Assembly: GCA_034359265.1 (NCBI GenBank)
Contig: CP136897.1
Span: 22,004,001 to 22,068,000 of the forward strand
Direction: 5' to 3'
Length of the DNA stretch: 64,000 nucleotides
Source of the DNA: Canna indica
Taxonomy: Eukaryota > Streptophyta > Magnoliopsida > Zingiberales > Cannaceae
Shown here piece after piece: positions 37,906 through 49,479 of this stretch. Every line of letters starts with the position of its first letter. Position 1 is the first letter of the stretch. A model generated the notes under the pieces. The model saw nothing but the letters and a program-made list of their open reading frames with translations, did no database searches and was not told the DNA's origin. Both the position numbers and the translations under genes were made by a program.

Positions 37906-38880
37906 ATGCCCCAAGTGGTCCTAACACGGCGCGTGCATGGCCACTGTCTGCAAAGCCATAAATACGGCCGTGTTTCCAGCCACCTGCGGCCTCAACCCAT
38001 GCACCCGTGTCAAACTCATCTGGCGTGCCTCCGCGCTCGATCACGGTCCTTGTGTAGGTCTCCTACACGCGTTTATATTTTAAATAATACATATATATAA
38101 ACTATAAATAAAAATTATGTAAATCAAATAGACATAAATACTTACCTTGATTATCGAGGCCCTGCTATCGACGTAGTCCCCCGCTCCTCGTCGTCGACAA
38201 TGAGTGCACTCAAACACCTGCATCAGCGAGGGGCGTTGGACAGTGCCATCCTCTGCAACTTGCGTCTGACTTTAAAAAGCAAATACATTATCATTAATTA
38301 TACACAATATATAATATTTTAATTAAAAGTAAGGAAATTATACATACCATACGATGCTCATGCACCGCAAAAGACACGGAGTCATCAGTGTGGCGCGCCC
38401 CCGTGCCGTCCCCCTAGACATTCGGTTTCTCGACGCTATCCGAGAGACCTCTTACCACTTAGGCGTGTCCCATCGCTCAACAAGCTGGTCCCACACAGGT
38501 CCAAGAATTCACTCGGGGGCATATCCCCGAGTTTACCCAATCTGTATGGCCCCCAGCTATCTCATCACGGTCTTACGGGTCTGCTAAAGCAGCCCGTTGT
38601 AGCGAGCGCGGGCAACGAGCTCCCACGCACTCTCCACAAAAGGAGTCTGGTCCTCCGGCCATGTATAATGAGACTGCAAAAAAAATATTTATTATTACCG
38701 ATCGATATTTAACATTAACATTAATTTAATAAATATACTTACCGAGAACTCTCGCCATAGTAAATCTATATGCTCACGGGGCACGTGAGACCATGTAGGT
38801 CACGCCCCGTGCATAAACATCCGAATCGTCCCCGCTATCGTGCGTGGGACGTCCTCCTGCTCAAACCTGCATTAATAGAT
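37906..38880 (-). pseudogene. CACTA tnpA-type gene of element A, front part
   Basis: Pieces parallel to the B copy: VEAAGGWKHGRIYGFADSGH near 37930-38020, a TVQRPS-type segment at about 38157-38280, and upstream blocks at 38350-38680 and 38750-38880. The protein continues without a break into TNP2-type residues of element B at about 37905. Confidence 0.65.
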
Positions 38881-38901
38881 ATAATAGATTAATAGATACA
38901 T

Positions 38902-40150
38902 TTAATAATTGAAGATATATACTTCATATGTATAATTATTCGTCATCGTCAGTATCATCATCCGTGCAATACTCTTCTTCTTGTTTTTTGTATCAGAATC
39001 TTCAAATTCTTCTTCTTCTTCTCCCTCATCATCATTCTGTCCTTCTTCATCAAGACGATTATCATCGTCACCAACATATTCTACTTCCAATTGAACTAAC
39101 TCTGTATCGTCATCCTCAAGTATTGGACTAACTCGCTCCACTTCGGCATGATCATCTTCTTGATAGAAGTCATCTGTTGGCTCATTCTCTTCAACTACCG
39201 GATTAATTTTTCATCTTGTTTTATTCTTACAGACTACACATCAATTTGCCCTATCTTTTTTTCGAGATGGATACTGCATATAGTATACTTGTTCAACTTG
39301 AGATGCCAATAAAAATGGCTCATTTGAAGCCAATTTTATTTTGTAATTGACCTCGACAAGTTTATACTTTGGATGAACTCTCATGCCCCTATCGCTTGTA
39401 TTGAACCACTGACATTTAAAAAGGGCAACTGATTTTCATCTGAAAATTACAATTCTATGACTTCTTCCAACAGTCCGTAAGAGTCAAAATCACATTCAGC
39501 GTACATTGTCGCTTTGACGCAGACACCGACATCTATAGTCTTCTTTGTAGATGAATATTAAAGTATGTGTAATTTATATCCATTAACAAAATAATCGTTA
39601 TAACACTGTACAAGTCGTGTCGGTCCGCTAGAAAACTCAAAGATTTGGTTATCTATTTCGCCTCTATATTCTGTACAATAAGCTCGAAACCAATTAGGGA
39701 ACTCACGATTACGTAATCTCTCTAATTTTTCATCGCTGTAAATTGAGTATTTTATCACAATCTCGACGTCAAATATTTCAATGAACTTTTCAATCTCTGG
39801 ACAGTTTAGTAAAACATACAAGTAGGCCAAATGGTACTCTTCATCGTTTAAGAATCGAGACGAACGAGAACCCAAAGCACGACTAGGGCAACAAAAGATA
39901 TTTAAACAACCATCTGATGGTCGAGATCCCCCGTCGTCATTTTGTGGAAGACGATTAAGTCTTGTCTTGATGGTTGATTCAAAATAGAATGAGCAGAATG
40001 TTAAAATTTCTTGAATTATATATGCTTCTGATATGGAACCTTCAACTGCAGTTGTATTCTTTACTTTTTTTCTTCAAACGGTTCATGTATCTTTCAAATA
40101 AGTACATCCACCGGTATTGAACGGGGTCACCAACTTGTGCCTCGTATTTC
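38902..40150 (-). pseudogene. CACTA DUF4218/DUF4216 relic of element A
   Basis: The frame at 39558-39875 reads SRFLNDEEYHLAYLYVLLNC, then YNDYFVNGYKLHIL, matching the B copy. The DUF4216-like part continues to about 39160. An acidic Asp/Glu-rich tail lies at 38902-39141. A DUF4218 tail with RWMYLFERYMN-like residues is near 40060-40140. Most of the TNP2 core is absent. Confidence 0.7.
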
Positions 40151-40806
40151 AAGTGGACGATTCCGACGTGCGCGAATCTAGGGGTGTAAGTGAGCCGAGC
40201 AACTCGTGAGCAACTCGTGAGCTACTCGAGATCGACTCGATGAAAACTTGAGCTCGAGCTAAGTCATACTCGACTCGAGCGGCTCGCGAGCCTAATCGAG
40301 CTTCATATATTTATATATAATTATATAAATATTAATATTTCATATGGGGTTGAGCATAAACCCGAGTCGAGCCGAGCTTAATCGAACTTGAACGAGCTCG
40401 GTCACGCTTGAGCAAAATAAACGAGCCTAAACGAGCTTAAACGAGCTTAAACAAGCCGAGCTCGAGCCGATCTCGAGCCTGGATATTGAAGCTCGATCTA
40501 GCTTGAGTTCGAGCTCGAGCTTGACATTTCTTAAACGAGCAGAGCTTGAGCACAATTAAGCAAGCTCGGCTCGACTTGACTCGACTCGGCTCGATTACAC
40601 CCCTACGCGAATCCAAAGTGGACGATTCCGTCGCGAGTCTAAAGTGGATGATTCCGGCGCGCGCGAGTCCACAGTGGACGATTCTAGTGTGCACGAGTCC
40701 AAAGTCGATGATTCCGGCACGTGCGAGTCTAAAGTGGACAATTCGAGTGTGTGCGAGTCCAAAGTGGATGATTCTAGTGCGCGCACGAGTCCAAAGTGGA
40801 CGATTT
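40150..40806. repeat. minisatellite, about 32-bp unit, split by a hAT element
   Basis: About seven copies of a unit like 'gagtccaaagtggacgattc' with short GC-rich variable linkers. One unit starts before the hAT element at 40179 and the array resumes after it. It replaces the expected TNP2 core of element A. Confidence 0.8.
40179..40605. mobile_element. complete non-autonomous hAT element, 427 bp
   Basis: Ends 'taggggtgtaag' and (inverted) 'taggggtgtaatcg'. Perfect 8-bp target duplication cgcgaatc at 40171-40178 and 40606-40613. The interior is packed with 'gagctcga/actcgag' phrases. Same family as the outer host split at 32427/41707. Confidence 0.9.
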
Positions 40807-41805
40807 TAAATTTGTAATTACATCCAATAAAAAATAATCTAAAATTAGTCTACATTCAACAAATAAATTCTACAAATAACAAATAATAAATAAATCTGAA
40901 ATAAACCTAAGATTTGGGGTTAAATCCATAATCAAACAGTAGCCGGCAGCTACTGTCGGCTACTGTTCATCTGGCTGTGGCCGAGGGATTCGGCACCAAA
41001 CTCGGCGCCGGCGTTTATACGTCGGCGCCGTTCTCCAATGCTGACATCTGACGTGTAGACGCCGACACTGGCGGTGGCGACTGAAAGTGGGCGGCCGACG
41101 ATCAATACCTCGATCCGGCCCGGTGGGTGAGCTAGGGCAGCGGCGAGGCGGCGAGTGTAGCGGCGACGGACGGGCGGCGATCACAGCGGCGAGGCACGAC
41201 GGCTTGAGCGAGCGACAACGACAACGACGAGGGCAGTAGGGGAGAAGAGAGAAAAAAAGAAGATGAAGGGTCGGGCACGGACGCAAAATAAAAGACTTAT
41301 CACCCACGCCCCACGCCCCCAGTCGTCGGTGAACCGTGGATATTTATTAATTATATCATCGACGGCCGACGTAGCCCTCTCTAAGCCGTCAATGAGTTAT
41401 TTTTTATTTTCGTGTCGCGTTTGCGCCATCAATTAATAAGCGACAACCGCTGGTAGCCGTGGCTACTGACTTATTTATAGCATCGACGACTTTCGTGCCC
41501 CCGTTTAGCAGTCGATATTATATTCTTTCATTTCGCGCCACATGCGTGCCATCATATATGAGCGATGGCCTTAGGCGGCCGTATGCGAGCCGCGACTGAT
41601 TTGATTACATCAGCCACGGTCATTGTGGTCGTCGGAAAACCGTGAATGGTTTTGACGGCCAGGCGATCATCGGTGAGCCCCGTTGCTGATAGCTAATATT
41701 CTAGTAGGATCAAGCCAAGAGATTGAAGCTCGATCGAGCTCGAGCACGATATTTCTTAAATGAGTCGAGCTCGAGCACAAGTAAGTTCAGCTCGGTTACC
41801 CCCTA

Positions 41806-42060
41806 AATTCAACTACTACAACTTGCAAAATGTTATAAATTTTTATTTATAATTTTTACTAACAAACAATAAGCATTTACTCTGTAACTAAGAAATGACA
41901 AAATTCCAAAATATTTTAAGAAAAATGTCAAATTGAAACAAAACAGTTTTTTATTGGTTAAAATTATTATTATTATTATACATTATAGAGCCAAATTAAT
42001 TAAATCCACTTTGGGTGAAACCAATTAACCATTGTCAAAATTATATTCAGCCATATGCCC
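41806..42060. other. intergenic AT-rich DNA
   Basis: Nothing beyond a short ATT run near 41960 is seen. Confidence 0.5.
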
Positions 42061-42462
42061 GCTAATACATATATATAATTAATCTTGTAATTAATTATAT
42101 TTTCTTCTCATATCTTGTCACCTAAAATACATAATATTGTATCCGAAATAAAGAAATAAGCTAATACAGTATGACCTAGACATATTTATATATTATTCTA
42201 CTTGAGTAGTAGGCGTGCATGAATATCAAGTAGACCCGGAACTTGGTATTAAAAAAAAAAGTAGACCCGGAACTGCCAGCTAATACATATATAAAATTGA
42301 TCTTGTAATTAATTATATTTTCTTATCGTATCTTGTCACCTAAAATACATAATATTGTATCCGAAATAAAGAAATAAGCTACTACAATGTGACCCAGACA
42401 TATTTATATATTATTCTACTTGAATAGTAGGGTGTGCATGTATATCAAGTAGACGTAGAATT
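42061..42462. repeat. 218-bp direct tandem duplication
   Basis: Unit 1 (42061-42278) and unit 2 (42279-42462) share 'gctaatacatatata' and then some 150 bp nearly unchanged up to 'atatcaagtagac'. Only scattered substitutions separate them, so the duplication is fairly young. No coding content. Confidence 0.85.
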
Positions 42463-42539
42463 GATTGGAACGTACTGTTTCGAATAGACTTCAATTAAAT
42501 TCGGGTAGAATTTGAGATAAAAATTAAGTAATCGATTAA

Positions 42540-42840
42540 AATCGATTCAAATTTCGGGTTCAACATATCGGGTACTCAAAATTAGAATCAGAATCGGTAC
42601 TTGGAACATGTACTTTGGAACTTATAAATGAACATGTTCTAACATGATATTCAAAATTTGTATCCTAAAATCTATAAAAGAATATATTTCAACAAGGTAC
42701 CTAAAACATGTACTACACCACATATTTCAGATAATATTCGATTTTAGGTTTCAACAAGAGAGAATCTCGAACCAAAACCTAAGAATCGATCCTATATAGA
42801 ATAAGGTCTTGTTATCATGAAAAATACATGATACCGGGAT
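42540..42840. repeat. second copy of the GGTACC-type dispersed repeat
   Basis: Shares phrases such as 'ataaatgaacatgttc' and 'caacaaggtacc' with 1-292 but is more diverged. It ends near 'ccgctcaccca'. Confidence 0.5.
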
Positions 42841-43218
42841 CCATCCGCTCACCCACGTGGAGTAAGGAAATTAATTACTTTACGTGTAATAGAAAAACAA
42901 TGTGAAATTGATGAATTAATTGCATATTCATTCCTGCTTTTTTTTTCATCTTAATTAATTAACTATTAATCCTAGTCTAAGTATATAAAAATAAATTGAC
43001 ACAATTGCAAGCATTTGTCACAAAAAATTCTATATTTCCATATTTATACTGGATTTTGAGATTTATCTACATTCTCTTTTTCTGCTCTTCATTAATCCAT
43101 GGTTTTTTTTATTAGGGAAAAAAAACCATGCTTCAATAAAAGGCTAAAATTTAATCTCCTAAAATTTTACAAAATTAAAAGGAAAAAATATAAGCTAAAA
43201 AATTAAGGCGATTCCAAC
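42841..43218. other. 3' flank of the LOR gene
   Basis: AT-rich and without a gene. It probably holds the 3' untranslated region of the minus-strand gene ending at 43219. Confidence 0.5.
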
Positions 43219-43922
43219 TCAGGATCTTGACCCGAACATTTTGTCGAGGACGATGACGACCGCCATGGCGAGTCCCGCTTCGAGCTCCGAGTCGACGACG
43301 AGGCGGAACACCTCCCCACCGAAGGCCACGCCGCTGACGGCCTCCTTCTGCCTAATCTCCGCCACCGTCCGCCGCTGCTCGTCGTAGACGCAGCAGCTCC
43401 GCCGCGCGTACGACCCCTCCACCTCGTACCCCCCGCCGCCGCCGGCGCGGCTCGGGGTCACGTGAGCGATCGCCTTGGCCTGCCGCAGGTTCACGTGCTT
43501 CTTGACGGTGAAGCGCGGGTCGACGGCTTCCTCCCCGTTATATATCGACCATTTCTCCCCGAGGCTCAGCTTCTGCAACCAAACAAACGAACCCGCCCGA
43601 GTCAGCGAGATACAAACTTAAACTCGCTGAGGCAACACAGCAACGAGTCAAGAACTCGTCGAACTATTAATACACAGTTACACACCTTTCGCCGGACGGT
43701 GAGTAGCGGCTTCCCAGCAGCGTCCATGAGCACGAGCTCGCTGTTGCTCCCGGAGGCGTAGTTGTCGACTCGGAAGACCAGGTTCCCCTGCGCGTCGAAC
43801 ACGGTGAACCCGCTGCAGCTGAACACCAGCGACTTCCGCCACACCGTGAACACCACGGGAGGACCACTGCATCTCGGGGTATCGAGATCCGGTAAGGCGG
43901 CGTCTGGGTGTACCTTAGTCAT
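43219..43922 (-). CDS. LURP-one-related (LOR) protein
   Basis: Two exons, 43922-43686 and 43572-43219, phase 0, 196 residues, the usual LOR length. The fold is Tubby-like and single-domain. Seen: VFTVWRKSLVFSCSGFTVFD, GNLVFRVDNYASG, ELVLMDAAGKPLLTVRRK in exon 1; KLSLGEKWSIYNGEE, VYDEQRRTVAEIRQKE and FRLVVDSELEAGLAMAVVIV in exon 2. The last is the hydrophobic C-terminal helix typical of the family. One Arabidopsis member (LURP1) acts in defence against an oomycete. Most LORs have no known role, so function here is open. The start at 43922 gives MTKVHP. No defect was seen. Confidence 0.93.
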
Positions 43923-43949
43923 GATCTCCGGCACAGAGAGGTAGAGAGA

Positions 43950-44031
43950 ACTCAGAGAAGGAGAGAGAGGGAGAGAGATTGATGAAGCGGTCAAGGCAAG
44001 GAAAGAAGAAGAAGAGGAGCTGCTATATATA
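43950..44031 (-). promoter_or_regulatory. LOR core promoter: TATA box and CT-rich leader
   Basis: On the minus strand TATATATAGC lies at 44022-44031, about 100 bp upstream of the ATG, with a CT-rich stretch (43950-43985) between them. The spacing suggests transcription starts near 43995. Inferred from sequence alone. Confidence 0.6.
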
Positions 44032-44473
44032 CAAAAATCCAAGGACGGAAATACCCCTGCAGAAAAAAATATTGACTAAAATACTTTGGTTAGGAGATTA
44101 CGTGGCATGCAGGAAATAATTAATTGCGATTAAAAATGTGGATGCGATTAATTAATGCATTTAGAAAAATAATAATAATTAAAATAGTGAATAATTAAAA
44201 TTATCTAATTCTTTGATGTCGTCGGTCGAGTATTAACCTCGACAATTATAATTTTTAGTGGATTTAATAATATGTTATAATTTTGTCTCGTTTACTGTGG
44301 AATTAATCTTAATTAATTTAGTGGTGAGGCGGAGTGACACTTGGCGCGCTGAGTAGTGGGAGGCTTTGTGGGGTCCGGAAGTCGTAGTTGGTCTGAATTT
44401 TTGGGGTTATTTTAATGAGTGCGCGTACAAAGATAATGATTTTTAAGCTGGTGAAACAGTAGTTGTTATTGAT
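44032..44473. other. intergenic, LOR upstream region
   Basis: AT-rich; no gene or bounded element was identified. Confidence 0.5.
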
Positions 44474-44641
44474 GAAGCACGGACACGGACACGGACACGG
44501 ACACGGACACGGACACGAACACGAACACGAACACAGACATGAACACGAACACGAACACGATGACACACCAATTTCAAAATTTTACATGACACAGACACGA
44601 CATATATAGCATATATAAAAATTATTTTTTTTTAAAAAATC

Positions 44642-44673
<32 letters not shown>

Positions 44674-45408
44674 GTTGAAGAATTTATAATAATATCATGA
44701 TATTTTTATTGATATCAAATTTCTAATTTTCAGCTTATATGAAGTGTTCTAAATAATTTCTTGTGTCAATATTTATTATTTATTAGCCACTTTCCAAAAG
44801 CATGAGGCACAATATCTATTGACATCTCCCAATTTTTTTTTAAAATTAGCATGTCTTAGTAGAACTAGTCATGTACAACCACACGTAAACAAAAAGTTAA
44901 GTAAAGTCTCACACTCTTCTTTATTAAAAAATATTACTCTCTCCAACTCTGGTTTATCAAGAGAAAGATTGACAACTTCAAGGATTTCATTATCTTCATC
45001 AATTGACAACTTATTATTTCCTCTTTATTGTATTGTGGAATTTTTCTTGAAATGAGATGAATATTACTATGGATAAATACTAAACTCTCTGCACATTTAG
45101 GCTTCATCTTGTTCCTTTCAAGGGAATAGATAAAAGAGTAAGTGCTCCAATTTCTTTCACAATAACAAGAAGATAAAATACTAAATTCTTTTGATTATTT
45201 TATTAAAAAAAGATGCATGGCTGGCCGTGTCCGGACCGTGTCCGAGCCGTGTCCAGGCATGTCCGGGCAAAAAAAAAAACTTTGACTGGTTAAGACACTC
45301 TTGGACATGTGGGACACGTGTGTCGGACGAGTGTCTTCATGTGTCGGTGTCCGCGACGTGTTGGACATGCGGACATGACAGTCCCACGGAGTGTCTATGC
45401 TTCCTAGG
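44474..45408. mobile_element. transposon relic bordered by GGACAC repeats
   Basis: The left end is 'gaagcacggacac', with GGACAC/GAACAC repeats to about 44560. The right end, read inverted, begins 'ggaagcatagacactccg', and 'gtgtccg' phrases fill 45220-45380. Terminal repeats of this kind border plant DNA transposons, probably hAT type. The 660-bp AT-rich interior keeps one frame (44819-45055) that I cannot assign. No target duplication was confirmed. Confidence 0.6.
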
Positions 45409-47964
45409 TTATTATAAAAAATAATTAATTTATTTTTATTACAAAAAATAATTAATAAACAAAATTGATCATCAAATATGTATTAGAAATAAAATTTATC
45501 AATTAAATAAATATTACAAAAAATATAATTAAATCATTTTTATTTTCATGATTTTCGTTAATAAACTTATATATACATCCAATTTTTAATTATCTAATTT
45601 TTTCATAATTGAAATAAATGTGTGACGTATTACCAAAAAAGATATCGAAATAGAACAAGAGTTTTGACATTTGAACTAGATACCGGTCAATCTAGACGGG
45701 TTGGCAAACTCAACTACCTTTCTATATATACTACGAAGATCAAATCAATAGTTAATTCCATTATTCGAAAAGAAATTTATAGTTAATATTAAAAGTTCTA
45801 AATTTAGACAATGACATAAGTGCATGACGGATTTTACTTCAATTGTCTCTATTTGTCATTTAACAATATTTTCGGCGCATTTCTTTTCTATAATTATATC
45901 ATATATCACAAAGACAGCCTCGAGTTTTAAAATCATGTCTCTCGAAACGTTGGATACATGACCACGTGATTTGCGATAATAGTACCGATGCGATAACAAA
46001 ATGACATCAGAAATTCTTGGATTGGGGAGACAAAAGAGCAGACAAACAATGTGGCATCCATGAATTAGAGTGAGCTTAGAACAAGGGTTGTAATCAAGCA
46101 TAGGTTTGGTTGTGCAACAAGGTGGCAAGATAGGGAAAGGGAGATGGGCACAACTCATGACCCCCTGGCCCTTCTTCACATGGCCAACCAAGACTCATGC
46201 TTCCTTGGCTAAAATGATGGCACTCATGTGGCACCTTGTTGAAGATGACCCTACAAAGATACTAATCCTTTTAAGTTTTTTTTTTTTTTTTTGATATCCC
46301 ACGTTTATTTTTCGATTCACTTATTCGGAAATACATTGACGATGTCGATTATGACTCACATGAAAAAGCACATCTTTTTCGAAAAAAAAAAGTTGATCCC
46401 TACTTGGCCTCAAATGTAAAATATATGCGTGTAAAAATCGACTATCTTAATTTGATTGAACTCAATTTAATAAATTTCAATTATTAAGTTCAAATTTTGA
46501 TTAATATATCGTGAAATTTAGTTGGTCCAAATTACTAGTTGAGTCATTTATTGTACCCCTAATTTGTATTGAAGTAAATTAGTAATTTGGTATCATGAAA
46601 TTTAGTTGATCCATAATTGTTTATTGGAATGTGAAATTGGTAGAAATCAATTAAAATCAAAATGGTAATAAATTTGAAGGTGTAGCCAAAATTTATATAC
46701 ATAAAGGTTGTCACCATATTTGATAATAGACTCGAACTTTTGATCATTCTAAGTTGTAAATCTTTCAAAAATTTTGATTGACACGATGAGATATTGAGAT
46801 GTACAAGAAGACCCAAGTGCACATGCCACATCAACATGCTAATAATAGAAAATATAGGGGATCGATCGACAAATGAAACAATAAAGCACATGAAAGAAAG
46901 AACGAACACACATGTTTTGTGTGGTTTCGGACAACGATGTGCAGTTTGTACGTTCATGGGCAAAGGAGGAACAACAGATCTCCACTATCGCAACAATGAA
47001 GTACCAAAAAAACTTTAATCCTGAATACAATATCTTCCATCATTGATTTTTTTTTTGTAATTCCAAAAATACATGATAACCCTAAGCGAGTCGAATTATA
47101 TTATAAATAACGAGTCAGATTACTTGATAACCCTCCGCTCCGACTCATTTATAAAATACAAGAGACATCTTAACAGAAATAACGAAAATCTAATGAGAGA
47201 TCAAAATTATTACAAATATACGTTATGACCAAAATTAATATAAATAAAAGTATACATGGGGCTATATTTAATAATAGGTCCAACGTGACGGCTAATTTTG
47301 ATCTTTGTTGACCTAACTTGAATTCGATTTGAAATCAATTGATGATTGGATGATAAATTCAAATTGATTTATAAAACATTGGTATGTGTAAATATGCATA
47401 ATTCACGTGATAATATATATTTTTCTAAATTTAAATCTTTAAAGCAAATTAAAATGAAGTTCGTGAATCTACGGACTCAAATGAGAATTCATAAAAATTA
47501 AAGGACGAAACTGCAATAGAGGTTTAATTTTGAGACCGAATTTATATAATATTTTTTTAATGGACCAAATAGAGTATTATAGAAGATTCGATAAGGCATA
47601 ATTGCATAAATAAATAAAGCGGGAAAAGAAGAATATTGCAATAGTTATCATCTTTAAGCCGTTGACCACAATATATTTGTTGGATCCTCCTTTAGCGTTG
47701 ACTTTCCTTTAATGTGAAAGTAACAGCCACGTATCTAATATATCTTATCTTTCTTTGAAGATTTTAAACTCAATCCAAAAAAGTCGGCGATTTTATATAT
47801 TTGGGACCCACAAAAGCTTATTTTAATAAATTAACCTCGAGCCAAAAATATAAAAAATAATAATTAATAAATATTTAATTTAAGAAAATATCATTTGGTT
47901 TATATATAAGACCAATCTAAGTTATAAATTTATCTATGCATAAGCTCTAGAATAATTGCTACCA
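45409..47964. other. AT-rich intergenic spacer
   Basis: No gene is supported. A T(17) run at about 46277-46293 follows a less AT-rich 250-bp stretch and could be the tail of a short retroposed sequence, but no SINE boxes were recognised. Confidence 0.45.
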
Positions 47965-48190
47965 GGGATGACAATTCGGTCAAATCGAAAAAAAATTGGG
48001 TCGGTACCTGAAATTATACGACTTTTTGTCCTCGAATGTATTCTCAAGTACCTGAAGTTATAAGCTCTAGAATAATTTATACGATTTTTTGTTCTCGAAT
48101 GTATTCTTTAAATACTTGAAATTATCTGAATCATTTAATACCGTGTCTGGTACTCGCGGTGGATACTCGGTACTAGTTATTAAATTAACG
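47965..48190. repeat. small repeat with internal tandem duplication
   Basis: The phrase 'ctcgaatgtattct' occurs twice, about 61 bp apart, with similar flanks, and 'ataagctctagaataatt' occurs twice nearby. The start 'gggatgacaattcgg' recalls hAT-type termini. Possibly related to the repeat at 1-292. Confidence 0.4.
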
Positions 48191-49139
48191 AATCTATCCA
48201 AATGATAACTTCAGAACAGAGTCATTTATAAACTATCAATTTCATAATAAATTTATTAAATTGTTGACTAAATGTAATATTGAGTGGATAATATGATATA
48301 CACACCGTCGTACAAAAATAACCGTTTAATCCTCCTTATTTTGATAACAAACATGACTAAAACTATTGTATTCGTAGTATATACATATGTACACATCTCT
48401 CTCTCGTATACGTAAGTAGAGTATAGTAGCAGTATATTAGCGAAACTTTAGATTTAAGGAAATTGATGTCTCAATTATCCCATTAGACAAATACTATAAT
48501 GCTATTGGTTTTTGGATATATTCATTGTTGATGAAATGATCACACCGGGGGGTGAATAGTGTGTTATTTTAATTTTTCGTCTAATTTTGATTTTAATCGT
48601 TTACTTGATTACTTAGGCAAGTTGCAATTTATCAACTAAATGCGAAAGCAATAATAAAGTAATTTAGCACAAATAGAGATAACAATGCTAACACAATGAT
48701 TTATAGCGGTTCGGCCCCAATGCCTACTTCACTACCTAAGCAATCCGCTTAAAATTTTTAAACTAGTTTTACTAGATTAATTAGTTTCCTTACAATGAGG
48801 ACTTTACACCGGAAAGTCTCCGCTCTCAAACCGAAGACACTTCCACACCCGGAGTATCTCGCCTTCCTACCGAGAGCACTCTCACACCTCAACCCTAAGG
48901 ATAACTCAATTAATCACAGCAAACTATGTTTACACTGGTGGATTTAAACCTTAAACACCAAGACTACTATCCAATTTCACACAACAAGAAAATTTCGAAA
49001 TAACGACGTTTATTTTTTGACGTCTGAACAAGCGTCGAAATGTTTAAGGACGGATGCGAAAAAGTTTAAAAATATCGACGTCTATATTAGACGTCGATAT
49101 GTAAAACGGGAAATATGGCATTTTTTCGCCGAAAAGGCA

Positions 49140-49256
49140 GCGTCGAAATATTTCGACGCCACCTGCGTCGAAATGGTGGCGTCGAAATATTTCGACGCCA
49201 GATGCGTCGAAATGCCGGCGTCGAAACATTTCGACGCCAGGTGCGTTGAAATGTTT
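49140..49256. repeat. 3 x 39-bp subterminal palindromic repeats of element C
   Basis: Three units each begin 'gcgtcgaaatatttcgacgc', itself a palindrome, then a second 'gcgtcgaaatg'. Such arrays near CACTA ends are the expected binding sites of the tnpA-type protein. Because 39 is a multiple of 3 and the units are palindromic, several frames stay open on both strands. Confidence 0.8.
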
Positions 49257-49479
49257 TCCCGCGCGAACGCGCGGTCGTCGAAGGAAGCATCACGGGTTGA
49301 AAATTTCAACCCGTGAGCGTACGGTAAGCAGCTGAAATTTCATTTCAGCTGCAGGACCGTACGAAATTATATATATATATAATTTTTTTAATTACTGCTA
49401 CAGTTCTTTAACTAAATAAATATAAATTTTACCAATAAATTTTACATTCACCACCTAAATTTCTTCCTCCCGCGCGCCT

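Larger units (their letters stand above)
32427..41707 (-). mobile_element. CACTA element A, host of element B
   Basis: Ends are 'ctactagaatat' at 32427 and, inverted, 'ctactagaatatt' at 41707. This is a CACTACTAG-type terminus with the outer CA absent at both ends. I see no 3-bp target duplication. Subterminal regions (32427-32770 and 41320-41707) carry many short 'cgtcgatga/ccgtggc' motifs in opposite orientations, as CACTA elements do. Coding relics on the minus strand run transposase-type to tnpA-type from high to low coordinate. Element B interrupts the tnpA-type gene. Confidence 0.75.
32086..41805. mobile_element. hAT element split by a nested CACTA element
   Basis: Left end 'tagaggtgcaagtgag' and right end (inverted) 'tagggggtaaccgagctg' are TAGGGGTG-type hAT termini. 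The flanks are cattcaac and aattcaac, 7 of 8 matching. The two arms, 32086-32426 and 41708-41805, together match the complete 427-bp relative at 40179-40605 almost end to end. Everything between is the CACTA insertion. The element has 'gagctcga' phrases throughout and no transposase. Confidence 0.8.

Noticed and set aside
40437..40809. Repetitive open frames on both strands
   Set aside because: They cross a hAT element and a minisatellite.
43602..43944. Alternative frames over LOR exon 1
   Set aside because: Shadows of the conserved LOR frame; none shows conserved residues.
44318..44566. Cys/Ser/Pro repeat protein frame on the minus strand
   Set aside because: Encoded by the hexamer array at a transposon end.
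45856..46294. Possible SINE ending in a T run
   Set aside because: No A/B boxes or target duplication were found, so it is only mentioned in the spacer entry.
49017..49316. Open frames on both strands
   Set aside because: Palindromic 39-bp subterminal repeats, a multiple of three, keep several frames open.
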